NCBI GenBank assembly: GCA_965267335.1 | Contig: OZ253953.1 | Location: forward strand, 62,001-126,000 | From: G965267335 sp965267335 | GTDB taxonomy: Bacteria; Bacteroidota; Bacteroidia; Cytophagales; JAAEPT01 | Length of the DNA: 64,000 nt | Direction of reading: 5' to 3' | Part shown: in pieces, positions 35,385 to 44,498 of the stretch | How the letters are laid out: every line of letters begins with the position of its first letter | Position numbering within the stretch: position 1 is the first letter of the stretch | The notes under the pieces: model-generated | Database searches by the model: none | Seen by the model: only the letters and a program-made list of their open reading frames with translations | Told to the model about the DNA's origin: nothing | Translations under genes and position numbers: made by a program

Positions 35385-37169
35385 ATGTGCGGCATATCCG
35401 GAATACATCATCATACCTTTGAGCAAATTACTAATATGAACATTGCTCAGAAGCACCGAGGTCCGGATGCTAGTGGAACATACATTGATGCAGAACAACA
35501 ACTAAGCCTTGGGCATACGCGACTGTCAATTATTGATATCCACGATGGCGCCCAACCAATGACTGATTCTACTGAAAATTATACAATCATTTTTAATGGG
35601 GAAATTTTTAATGCGCCACAACTAAGGACCGAACTAGAGAAAGAGGGCATCACCTTTCGCACCAACCATTCTGACACTGAAGTGTTATTACAATTGTATA
35701 TACATTCCGGTGAAAAAATGCTAGATAAGCTAAACGGCATGTTTTCCTTTGTGATTTACAACAAGGAAAAAACATCTCTTTTTGGAGCCAGAGACCAATT
35801 TGGAATCAAGCCACTCTACTACGTACATGAACCGGATCAATTTGCATTCGCTTCCGAAATCAAAGCAATTACTAAAGTATTTCCTGACCTTAAACAGCTA
35901 AATGAACAAGCTGTATACCACTATTTGACTTTCCAGGTTACCCCAGCACCTCACACTATTTTCAAGCATATAAAAAAGATTCCAGCAGCACATCAATTCA
36001 CCTACTCATTGAGGAATAAGGAGCTAAAAATTAAAAAATATTGGAGTCCGGAATTTAATAATTCCTGTTCTTTCAGCGGAGATGACCTTTATCACTATGT
36101 TTTTGAGGAAGTCAAAAGCGCCATCCAGCGCTGGTCATTAAGTGATGTTGAAATCGCCTGCTCTCTTTCTGGTGGACTGGATTCTTCAATTGTAACAGGT
36201 GTGCTTGCTGAGAGCAACAAAAATATTCGCACCTATTCATTAGGTTTTGATGATGCACCTGAAATTGATGAGAGGCCATTGGCAAAACTGGTTGCCGAAA
36301 AATGGTCAACTAATCACAGTGAAATTGTTATTAGTCCCGATGACCTCTTGAACTACCTGGGCGATATGTTTTCGGCCCTTGACGAACCTTATGCGGGAGG
36401 CCTCCCTTCCTGGTTTGTTTTCAAAGAAATGTCAAAATCCGTAAAAGTAGGGATGACTGGATCGGGAGGAGATGAGTTATTTGGCAACTATCGAAAATGG
36501 GACCGCTATAATAGCTTCAGAGACAAACTGTATCATTATCGTTCATTTCTTAAGAGGGGTGCGATTACAGACTTATTAAAGTCACCAAATGGCAGCCTGC
36601 ACTACCCCTACTTCACAGATAAAGAAAAAAACAAAATATTACTAAATACGAAACACAAACACTCCGCTCAATTAGTGCAAGATTTGTGGCAAACCTGCAC
36701 ATCTTCTAACCCTAAAGACAAAGTCGCGCATGTAGATTTGCAATTACAGTTGCCGGAAGAGTTTTTGTTTATGACCGACAGGTTTTCCATGAATTACTCA
36801 CTGGAGGCGCGTACTCCCTTTTTGGACAAACAATTAGTAGAAAGTATTTATAATATTCCATCACATCAAAGGTCTTCTCTCACCGAACCAAAAGGATTGT
36901 TAAAAAACGCTGCAAAAGGATTTTTACCCGATGAATTGATCAATGCAAAAAAAATGGGCTTTGTGCTCCCCGTTAAAAAATGGATGGCTACGAGCTTACA
37001 GTCTAATCTTAATGATCTTTTTAGTGAGTCTTATCTACGAAAACAAAACCTATTTCGGAGTGATCTACTTGAGAACATTATACAACCTTCGATTCGGCAA
37101 GAGGATTATCCCTGGCAAGCCTGGACCTTGTACTGCTTTCAATATTGGTACGACATCAATTTTGCTTAG
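35385..37169 (+). CDS. Asparagine synthase-like amidotransferase, paralogue 3
   Basis: A 594-residue protein with MCGISGIHHH and the glutaminase blocks KHRGPDASGTY, LGHTRLSIID and FNGEIFN. The PP-loop CSLSGGLDSSIV, GSGGDELFGNYRKW and SMNYSLEARTPFLDKQ are intact. It is the shortest of the three copies and differs from copy 2 in the GxGxDE motif. Directly followed by a GTG start that overlaps its stop (TAGTG). Confidence 0.85.
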   Translation: MCGISGIHHHTFEQITNMNIAQKHRGPDASGTYIDAEQQLSLGHTRLSIIDIHDGAQPMTDSTENYTIIFNGEIFNAPQLRTELEKEGITFRTNHSDTEVLLQLYIHSGEKMLDKLNGMFSFVIYNKEKTSLFGARDQFGIKPLYYVHEPDQFAFASEIKAITKVFPDLKQLNEQAVYHYLTFQVTPAPHTIFKHIKKIPAAHQFTYSLRNKELKIKKYWSPEFNNSCSFSGDDLYHYVFEEVKSAIQRWSLSDVEIACSLSGGLDSSIVTGVLAESNKNIRTYSLGFDDAPEIDERPLAKLVAEKWSTNHSEIVISPDDLLNYLGDMFSALDEPYAGGLPSWFVFKEMSKSVKVGMTGSGGDELFGNYRKWDRYNSFRDKLYHYRSFLKRGAITDLLKSPNGSLHYPYFTDKEKNKILLNTKHKHSAQLVQDLWQTCTSSNPKDKVAHVDLQLQLPEEFLFMTDRFSMNYSLEARTPFLDKQLVESIYNIPSHQRSSLTEPKGLLKNAAKGFLPDELINAKKMGFVLPVKKWMATSLQSNLNDLFSESYLRKQNLFRSDLLENIIQPSIRQEDYPWQAWTLYCFQYWYDINFA

Positions 37170-38386
37170 TGACGAAAGATAAAATCAAAATAGCGTGTGT
37201 AAGTACTAATGGACCTGACTATGGTGGTGGTAGAGCAGCTTATCGAATTCATAAAGGACTGGTCTCGATGGGAATGAATTCCACTTTCTACCTGATGGAC
37301 AATTCACCTCTTGATGACCCTACTGTAAAGTTTCCCGCAAACAACATTTTTGACAAACTTAGACTTAGAAAATGGTTTAAAAGGAGAAAGAACCGATATG
37401 AGGGATATAACATCCTAAAAGGATCATACTTCTCTGCCAACCTAGTCGATAATCAGTTCATCTCAATTAATAAATTGAACGAAGCTGATGTCGTTATTTT
37501 ATTTTGGATCGGAGCCGATGGACTTTCAATCAATCAAATTAGTCAAATCAACAAACCAATAATCTGGAGACTATCCGACTGCTGGCCAATGACCGGTGGT
37601 TGTCACCTTTCGGGCAACTGTACCAACTATCTTAGTCAATGCCAAAACTGCCCTCAGCTAAAAAATCCCAATGACAATGACTTGAGTGCAGAGGTATTCG
37701 ATCAAAAGAAAACCACATATCAAAATATTGACGTCACCTTTACCTATGCCAGTAACTGGATGTACCAACGAGGTCAAAAAAGTGAACTTCTCAAAAACCA
37801 CCCCGGTAAATTAATCCCAACCGGGGTTGATACCGACTGTTTCGTTGAACATAACATCTCGAATAAAGGTAATTTTCTGATAGGAGCTGTGAGTCCCGAC
37901 ACGCCCCACAAAGGTTATGAAATTCTAAAATCAAGCCTGAATAATTTATATGACCTTTATCCAGAGTTGAAAATCGGAGTTTTTGGAAATGCCGAAGAAG
38001 AGCGAATGCAAAAGGATTTCAGACATACACTTGTATTTCATGGAGCCATTAAAGATGAAGCGAAACTCAGTAAATTATATAGCTCCTATAACTACTTTCT
38101 GGCTCCCTATCTGGAAGACAACTTACCAAATACCGTATTGGAATCCATGGCTTCCGGGACACCCACAATCGCTATGGACGCAGGGGGAACTCCAGATGCA
38201 ATAGAACATGGTGTTGATGGATATCTAGCTGAGACAGAGGAAATATTTTGCGAATTACTAATGAAAGTAATGTCTGAAAAACCATCTACGCAAATGAGAG
38301 CTCATGCCCGAAATAAAATTGTTGCTGGTTTTAGCCTTCATCAACAGGTTCAGTCTTACGCTCAATTAATAAAACAACTTGCTTAA
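37169..38386 (+). CDS. Glycosyltransferase (GT4-like)
   Basis: A 405-residue GT-B enzyme. The GTG at 37169 shares its G with the preceding TAG; an upstream ATG at 37145 would extend it into the previous gene without fold support. The N-terminal half has VSTNGPDYGGGRAAYRI and the C-terminal half the GT4 nucleotide-binding pattern GAVSPDTPHKGYEIL, YFLAPYLEDNLPNTVLESM and ASGTPTIAMDAGGTPD. The cysteine-rich segment CHLSGNCTNYLSQCQNCPQL (about 150) is a frequent feature of this GT4 subgroup in glycan loci. Confidence 0.85.
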   Translation: MTKDKIKIACVSTNGPDYGGGRAAYRIHKGLVSMGMNSTFYLMDNSPLDDPTVKFPANNIFDKLRLRKWFKRRKNRYEGYNILKGSYFSANLVDNQFISINKLNEADVVILFWIGADGLSINQISQINKPIIWRLSDCWPMTGGCHLSGNCTNYLSQCQNCPQLKNPNDNDLSAEVFDQKKTTYQNIDVTFTYASNWMYQRGQKSELLKNHPGKLIPTGVDTDCFVEHNISNKGNFLIGAVSPDTPHKGYEILKSSLNNLYDLYPELKIGVFGNAEEERMQKDFRHTLVFHGAIKDEAKLSKLYSSYNYFLAPYLEDNLPNTVLESMASGTPTIAMDAGGTPDAIEHGVDGYLAETEEIFCELLMKVMSEKPSTQMRAHARNKIVAGFSLHQQVQSYAQLIKQLA

Positions 38387-39359
38387 AGTTTCAATCATAA
38401 CGCCATCGTATAATCAGGGAATTTATCTGGAAGATAACATTACATCCATTTACAACCAGGATTACCCCGAAGTTGAACACATCATTATTGACGGAGGTAG
38501 CAAGGATGACTCAGTGAGTGTTCTGGAAAAGCATCATGATAAACTAAAATATTGGATTAGCGAACCTGACAAAGGCCAAACTGATGCGATCAACAAGGGG
38601 CTCAAAATTGCCACAGGTGACATAATTACCTGGATCAATAGCGATGATCAACTCACACCCGGAGCTTTAACCAAAGTAATGGAGCATTTTAGCAAGAACC
38701 ACAATGTTGACCTGATTCACGGTAAAACAATTCTGTTTACTAGCAAAGGCAAAGAAACTATATCGCAGGGCAATTACCTACAGGGGCTACCACAGGCCTA
38801 CCTGTCCGGCATGACCTTTCCTCAACCATCTTCCTTTTTTACAAAAAAAGCACTGGACGCAGTTGGGTTACCGGATGAAAAACTATCCTTTGGAATGGAT
38901 TATGACTTGTTCTTAAGAATGGCTCTGGAATTTGAGTTTCTAATGGTGGAAGATATTTATTCAAAATATCTGTTACATGATGCCAGTAAGACAATGTCAG
39001 CACCCGTGAAATTCGCGGATGAGTGGGCTTCCATTTTTTCAAAATTGTTACGTTCATGGAATTCCTCAGCACCTCAGATTAGCGTGATGAAGGAACTTGG
39101 TCTATATAATGATGGAAGGGATTTGTACCCAATCAAAAAGTCTTTTAGTGCAGAGTACATACAAGTAGCTTTTCTTTACCACCTGGCTTTCCAACTTACC
39201 TTTCGATACGAGGCACTGGATATTGTAGGTTGTAAACCAATCTGCCAGTACCTTTCAACACACCACCCATCCTTTGTTGACCAAAACGGTCTGAGAGGTA
39301 TTTGTAAAAGGATAAAACTGGGAAAAGGAATTATCGGAACATTACGTAAATTCAAATAG
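38379..39359 (+). CDS. GT2 family glycosyltransferase
   Basis: A 326-residue GT-A enzyme with VSIITPSYNQGIYLEDNI, IIDGGSKDDS, SEPDKGQTDAINKGLKIATG and TWINSDDQLTPGAL. Such GxWxxx-rich sequences are typical of WcaA-like transferases; the QTDAINKG block is characteristic. The start is TTG 38379, overlapping the previous stop by 8 bases. Confidence 0.9.
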   Translation: MLKVSIITPSYNQGIYLEDNITSIYNQDYPEVEHIIIDGGSKDDSVSVLEKHHDKLKYWISEPDKGQTDAINKGLKIATGDIITWINSDDQLTPGALTKVMEHFSKNHNVDLIHGKTILFTSKGKETISQGNYLQGLPQAYLSGMTFPQPSSFFTKKALDAVGLPDEKLSFGMDYDLFLRMALEFEFLMVEDIYSKYLLHDASKTMSAPVKFADEWASIFSKLLRSWNSSAPQISVMKELGLYNDGRDLYPIKKSFSAEYIQVAFLYHLAFQLTFRYEALDIVGCKPICQYLSTHHPSFVDQNGLRGICKRIKLGKGIIGTLRKFK

Positions 39360-40240
39360 TGAAAGAGCTAAATCCGTTTTTTTCTATAGTCATTCCTGCA
39401 TACAACAGGGTGTCATTCCTGCCAGACACAATCAAGAGTATATCTAAACAAGACTTTGACTCTTATGAAATCATTGTAATCGATGATGGTAGTACAGACA
39501 ACACAGTTGAAATACTGCGCCAGCTGGAAATAGAGTTTCATCGGTTAAAACATCTTTCTATACCAAACTCTGAGCGTGGGACAGCGCGTAACATTGGAAT
39601 CAAAGAATCTAAAGGTGAGTTCATTATAACCTTTGACTCGGATGACATTATGCATCCTGGTCACCTTTCTACCCTTCATCATGCAATTGGCAAAAACAAG
39701 GAGATTAATTTCTTTGCAACCAAGTTTGATTTTCTTCGAAATAACAACAGGTATCCACATCCCAACCTCAAAGCAATCAAAGAAGGAATCTATAACCACA
39801 AATTTTTCCTCAACGGGAATCATCTGGCTTGTAATATATGTTTCCGAAAGAAGGGGCTCGGATATCTTTTTCGGGAAGAGAGAGAACTCGCTATTATGGA
39901 AGACTGGATTTTCCATTTGGAAAACCTTGAGCAAAACCAGCTTTACCTGATCGATGAGGTTACTATCAGTATGAAGGATCATGATGACCGCTCGATGCGA
40001 CAATCCAACGAATTGATCATTGAAAGGCGACTTAAAGCCACAGAATGGTTACTCCGAAACAAAGATTGGTCCAAGCAAGACAAAAACATACTTCAGGAAG
40101 GAACCTATTACTTTTGTGCTATCCATTCATATATAGACAAAAAGAAAAAAGAAGCTAAAAAATACCTAAAACAAGCCGTTAGCGTGAGTGGTTGGAAAAT
40201 ACCGTATCTTAAACTACTGCTTAAGATTTACCTATTCTAA
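39359..40240 (+). CDS. GT2 family glycosyltransferase
   Basis: A 293-residue GT-A enzyme with FSIVIPAYNRVSFLPDTI, VIDDGSTDNTVEI, SERGTARNIGIKESKG and FITFDSDDIMHPGHL. The GTG start at 39359 shares its G with the preceding stop (TAGTG). The C-terminal 80 residues are basic and helical (YIDKKKKEAKKYL). Confidence 0.88.
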   Translation: MKELNPFFSIVIPAYNRVSFLPDTIKSISKQDFDSYEIIVIDDGSTDNTVEILRQLEIEFHRLKHLSIPNSERGTARNIGIKESKGEFIITFDSDDIMHPGHLSTLHHAIGKNKEINFFATKFDFLRNNNRYPHPNLKAIKEGIYNHKFFLNGNHLACNICFRKKGLGYLFREERELAIMEDWIFHLENLEQNQLYLIDEVTISMKDHDDRSMRQSNELIIERRLKATEWLLRNKDWSKQDKNILQEGTYYFCAIHSYIDKKKKEAKKYLKQAVSVSGWKIPYLKLLLKIYLF

Positions 40241-40243
40241 AAA

Positions 40244-41473
40244 GTGCCTAAAACTAAGAACATACTTGTACTGACCTATTGGAGCTATAAAGAGGGGCTT
40301 ATCCAGACGTACACCCTACCCTATGTCAGGATGATTAGAAACAACATACCGAAAAACAAAAAGGTATACTTGTTTACCCTCGAAAAAGAGGAACTCAAGC
40401 TAAGCCCGGATGAACGAAAGGCAGCAAGTAAAAAACTCAAGGAAGAAGGAATCATTTGGATGCCTTTCAAATATTTTCCTTTCGGAAGAGCGGCTTATTT
40501 CAAATGGATGATGCTTTTACCTCGACTTTGGTTCAAAATAATTTTCGGAGGCATTTCACATATTCACTGCTGGTGCACTCCTCCAGGGATGATCGGCTAT
40601 ATCCTTTCCATATTCTCAGGAAAAACACTAGTGCTGGACAGTTACGAGCCTCATGCTGAAGCCATGGTTGAAAATGGCGACTGGACAAAAGAGAGCAAGT
40701 CCTATAAACTGCTTTTCAAATACGAAAAAAAACAAAGTCATCGGGCCAAACATATTATTTCCGCAACAGAAGGCATGAGAAACTATGCTTACCAAAAATA
40801 CGGGCTCACCATATCTAACTTTTATGTAAAACCGGCTTGTGTTAATCTGGACCTCTTTAGTAAAGACAAAATAAAAGACTCCACCTTATTAAAAGAGTTG
40901 GGACTGGAAGATAAAATGGTTTGTGTTTACGCAGGTAAATTGGGGGGTATCTATTATGACATAGAAGTTTTTCAGTTTATTAAAGCTGCTGCTGATTTCT
41001 GGGGTGACCAGTTCAGATTCCTTTTTCTGACCAACCATAAAAGGGACGAGATCGATACATACTGCAAAAAAGTCGGACTGAGTACTGAAACTGTTATTAA
41101 CAAGTTTGTGATGCACACCGACATTCCAAAATATATGGGACTTGCTGATTTTGGAATTACACCGGTCAAAAAAATCCCAACGAAAAGATATTGCACCCCA
41201 ATCAAAGATGGGGAATACTGGGCACTCGGCCTACCGGTTGTGATTAGTCCCGACATTTCCGATGATTCTGATATCATAAGAGAAAATGGAATAGGGGTAA
41301 TCTGCGATTTTGAAAACCCTTCCATATTCAGAACTGTGATTGAAAGACTGGACACATTTATATCTGAAACCCCAAAAGAAGAGGCCTACAGTAAAATTCG
41401 CTATATTGCGAATCGGTATCGCAACTTCAGCGTGGCCGAAAAAATATATAAGGATATCTACTTCGATGAGTAA
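40244..41473 (+). CDS. Glycosyltransferase (GT4-like)
   Basis: A 409-residue GT-B protein starting at GTG. It has an N-terminal lobe with ILVLTYWSYKEGLIQTYTLP and a hydrophobic stretch around residues 85-125, then a nucleotide-binding lobe with VCVYAGKLGGIYYDIEVF, DIPKYMGLADFGITPVK and GEYWALGLPVVISPDISDDSD. Many GT4 enzymes of capsule loci carry such an N-lobe. The 3' end overlaps galE by 8 bases. Confidence 0.8.
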   Translation: MPKTKNILVLTYWSYKEGLIQTYTLPYVRMIRNNIPKNKKVYLFTLEKEELKLSPDERKAASKKLKEEGIIWMPFKYFPFGRAAYFKWMMLLPRLWFKIIFGGISHIHCWCTPPGMIGYILSIFSGKTLVLDSYEPHAEAMVENGDWTKESKSYKLLFKYEKKQSHRAKHIISATEGMRNYAYQKYGLTISNFYVKPACVNLDLFSKDKIKDSTLLKELGLEDKMVCVYAGKLGGIYYDIEVFQFIKAAADFWGDQFRFLFLTNHKRDEIDTYCKKVGLSTETVINKFVMHTDIPKYMGLADFGITPVKKIPTKRYCTPIKDGEYWALGLPVVISPDISDDSDIIRENGIGVICDFENPSIFRTVIERLDTFISETPKEEAYSKIRYIANRYRNFSVAEKIYKDIYFDE

Positions 41474-42494
41474 AACGGTAATTGTAACAGGTGGGTGTGG
41501 ATACATCGGATCACACACTATATTGGAGCTTCTGCAGCAAACAGATTATAAAGTTATCTCCATTGATAGCTACTTAAATTCTTCTTCTGATACTATTGAC
41601 CGTATTGAGGCAATCACGGGACAACGAATCAAAAATCATGAAGTTGATCTTTGTAACCTTGAAGCACTAAGGTCTGCAATCAAAGAAGAGTCCGATATCG
41701 AGGGCATTATTCATTTCGCAGCTCTCAAGTCAGTACCGGATTCAGTAGCTGACCCTGTGTTTTACTATCGAAATAATATTGACTCATTACTTAACATTCT
41801 ACAAATATGTGATGAGTTCAATATTGAAAATCACATTTTCTCATCATCCTGCTCGGTGTATGGAAATGTTGCTTCTCTGCCCGTTAATGAAGACACTAAG
41901 CTTGAGGAAGCCCAGTCACCCTATGCACAAAGCAAGCGTATGGGAGAAAACATAATCCGCGACTTCTCAAAAATAAGTTCAGTAAACACAATTGCTCTTA
42001 GATACTTCAATCCAGTTGGAGCACACGAATCTGGTCTTAATGGAGAAAATCCAATCAATAAACCAACCAACTTAGTCCCGGTAATCACACAAACTGCCGT
42101 TGGCATCATACCACAATTGACGGTTTTCGGTGATACTTATGACACCCGTGATGGCACCTGTGTTAGAGATTATGTACATGTCTCGGATATAGCAAATGCT
42201 CATCTGCTAGCGCTAAATTACCTTGTTGAGAAAAAAAATAAATCCAATTTCGACATCATCAACCTGGGAACAGGATCAGGTGTAACAGTACTTGAGGCAA
42301 TCAACGCTTTTGAAAAAGTATCAGGAGAGAAGCTAAATTATATCATAGGACCAAGAAGAGAAGGAGATGTTGGAGCCATTTACTCAGATATCACCAAAGT
42401 TAAAAGTCTACTGAATTGGACCCCTCAAAGGGGTATTGACGACATGATGTCCACAGCCTGGAAATGGCAACAAAATTTATTGAAAGAAGCTTGA
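41466..42494 (+). CDS. galE: UDP-glucose 4-epimerase
   Basis: A 342-residue extended SDR enzyme that interconverts UDP-glucose and UDP-galactose (or their N-acetyl forms). It has the NAD motif VTGGCGYIGSHT, the SSSCSVYG serine site, the catalytic YAQSK and the GalE-specific LRYFNPVGAHESG with DGTCVRDYVHV. The start is ATG 41466, overlapping the previous gene by 8 bases. A longer upstream frame exists but has no family support. It supplies galactose-type donors for the locus. Confidence 0.93.
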   Translation: MSKTVIVTGGCGYIGSHTILELLQQTDYKVISIDSYLNSSSDTIDRIEAITGQRIKNHEVDLCNLEALRSAIKEESDIEGIIHFAALKSVPDSVADPVFYYRNNIDSLLNILQICDEFNIENHIFSSSCSVYGNVASLPVNEDTKLEEAQSPYAQSKRMGENIIRDFSKISSVNTIALRYFNPVGAHESGLNGENPINKPTNLVPVITQTAVGIIPQLTVFGDTYDTRDGTCVRDYVHVSDIANAHLLALNYLVEKKNKSNFDIINLGTGSGVTVLEAINAFEKVSGEKLNYIIGPRREGDVGAIYSDITKVKSLLNWTPQRGIDDMMSTAWKWQQNLLKEA

Positions 42495-43429
42495 TGAGGA
42501 AGATTTTAATTACTGGAGGAGCTGGTTTCATAGGAAGTTCTCTTGCTTCAAGATTGCTTCAGAAAGAAAATAATCATGTGGTAATCATGGATAATCTGAT
42601 TACGGGCAAGCAATCCTTTATCCCCGACCAAGATCGTTGTGAATTTGTTCAGGGCGATGTAAACCAGCGTGAAGCTTTGGCCTCAGTCATGCAGAAAAAT
42701 AATTTTGATTATGTCTTTCATTATGCTGCGCTTGTTGGAGTCCAACGAACTCTAGACAATCCGGTGATGGTTTTGGACGATATCACAGGAATTAAGAATA
42801 TTCTTGACCTCTGCAGAGACACCAATGTCAAGAGAATGTTTTTCTCCTCCTCATCAGAAGTGTATGGTGAGCCGGTTGAGCTACCGCAGAACGAACAAAC
42901 GACTCCGCTAAACTCAAGACTTCCCTATGCGATTGTAAAGAATGTTGGCGAGGCCTTCTGTAGATCTTACAATCAGGAGTACGGGCTGAACTCTACAATT
43001 TTTCGGTTTTTCAATACTTATGGTCCGAAGCAGAGTGAAGACTTTGTAATATCTAAATTCTTACGAGCTGCTCTAAAAAATGAGGATATTACAATCTATG
43101 GAGACGGGCAACAAACAAGAACCTTTTGCTTCATAGATAACAACCTTGATGCTACAATTCGTTGCATGGAAGAAGACCTATTTGTAAATGAGGTCATCAA
43201 TATTGGTAGTAACATTGAGATTACTATTCTCGATCTGGCGAAAGAAGTCATTAGAGTTACTAATTCCTCCTCTAATATTGTACACCTACCTGCTCTACCA
43301 GAAGGTGATATGACCAGAAGACTTCCTGACGTCACCAATATGAAATCTCTACTTCAGAAAGACTTTATCTCTCTGGAAGAAGGTCTGACATCAGTTTTAA
43401 ATTCCGAAAATTTCAAAGCTACACTTTGA
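42494..43429 (+). CDS. NAD-dependent epimerase/dehydratase (SDR, UDP-sugar)
   Basis: A 311-residue extended SDR protein with LITGGAGFIGSSLASRLL, DYVFHYAALVGV, SSSEVYGEPVELP, the catalytic YAIVK and RFFNTYGPKQ. The pattern is closest to UDP-glucuronate decarboxylase or UDP-sugar 4-epimerase subgroups, though no diagnostic residue decides between them. The start ATG 42494 shares its A with the galE stop (TGATG). Confidence 0.8.
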   Translation: MRKILITGGAGFIGSSLASRLLQKENNHVVIMDNLITGKQSFIPDQDRCEFVQGDVNQREALASVMQKNNFDYVFHYAALVGVQRTLDNPVMVLDDITGIKNILDLCRDTNVKRMFFSSSSEVYGEPVELPQNEQTTPLNSRLPYAIVKNVGEAFCRSYNQEYGLNSTIFRFFNTYGPKQSEDFVISKFLRAALKNEDITIYGDGQQTRTFCFIDNNLDATIRCMEEDLFVNEVINIGSNIEITILDLAKEVIRVTNSSSNIVHLPALPEGDMTRRLPDVTNMKSLLQKDFISLEEGLTSVLNSENFKATL

Positions 43430-43430
43430 A

Positions 43431-44498
43431 ATGAGAATACTATTTTTGGTTCCATATCCTAAATCAAAAGCACCCTCGCAAAGATTTAGATATGAACAAT
43501 ATTTATCTCACCTAAAAACTGCTGGGCATACCTACAAAATTCACTCCTTCTGGGGGGACGCTGCCTGGAAAGTACTTTATCAGCCAGGAAAGTATCTTCA
43601 AAAAACGTTGCACCTGATCATAGGGTTTATCAAAAGGTGGATTCAAGTACTTTTTTTGAGTCATTCTTATCAGGCCATATTTATTCATCGCGAAGTTGCA
43701 CCAATCGGACCTCCGGTTTTTGAGTGGATTCTCACCAAGATTTTTAGAAAAAAAGTGATTTATGATTTTGACGATGCTATATGGCTTCCCAACACCAGTT
43801 CAGGTAATCGAATTGCTTCAAGACTAAAATTTCACGGTAAGACAAAAAATATTTGCAAATGGGCTCAAAAAGTCTCCTGTGGTAACAAGTACCTCTGCAA
43901 CTTTGCTAAAAAGTATAACAAGACCGTAGTCCTTAATCCAACAACCATCGATACCGAGTATCATGTTCCTATAAAAACCGACAACCACAAACCCGTCATC
44001 GGCTGGACCGGCACCCATTCCACACTGCAATATTTATATCAAATAGAACCTGTACTGAAAGAGCTTAAAAATAGCTTAGATTTTGAACTATTAATCATTT
44101 CTGACATACCCCCAAAACTTGAGGTCGAACACACCTTTTTACAGTGGAAAAGTGAGACGGAAATAGAAGACCTTAATAAAATTGATATCGGACTTATGCC
44201 TCTTGCGGAAGATCCATGGAGCAAGGGTAAATGCGGTTTTAAGGCATTGCAGTATATGGCCATTGAAACTCCCCCAATTGTATCACCTGTGGGTGTCAAT
44301 ACAGAAATCATTGACCATGGTCAAAACGGCTTTATTTGCAAAACAGAAGAGGATTGGAAAACAGCACTGACCGAATTATGTAATAATACCACATTAATTA
44401 AGGACATGGGCCAGAAAGCAAGAAATAAGGTCTTTGAAAAATTTTCCGTACATTCAAATTCATCCAACTTTCTAAGCTTGTTCACAGAATTTGAATGA
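43431..44498 (+). CDS. GT4-like glycosyltransferase
   Basis: A 355-residue GT-B protein. The N-terminal lobe has FLVPYPKSKAPSQRFRYEQY and IYDFDDAIWLPN. The nucleotide lobe carries VIGWTGTHSTLQYLYQIEPV and DIGLMPLAEDPWSKGKCGFKALQYM and ends with the typical GQKARNKVFEKFSV. This subgroup (with DFDDA and KCGFKALQY) is common in Bacteroidota glycan loci. It begins one base after the previous stop and overlaps the next gene by 4 bases. Confidence 0.85.
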   Translation: MRILFLVPYPKSKAPSQRFRYEQYLSHLKTAGHTYKIHSFWGDAAWKVLYQPGKYLQKTLHLIIGFIKRWIQVLFLSHSYQAIFIHREVAPIGPPVFEWILTKIFRKKVIYDFDDAIWLPNTSSGNRIASRLKFHGKTKNICKWAQKVSCGNKYLCNFAKKYNKTVVLNPTTIDTEYHVPIKTDNHKPVIGWTGTHSTLQYLYQIEPVLKELKNSLDFELLIISDIPPKLEVEHTFLQWKSETEIEDLNKIDIGLMPLAEDPWSKGKCGFKALQYMAIETPPIVSPVGVNTEIIDHGQNGFICKTEEDWKTALTELCNNTTLIKDMGQKARNKVFEKFSVHSNSSNFLSLFTEFE

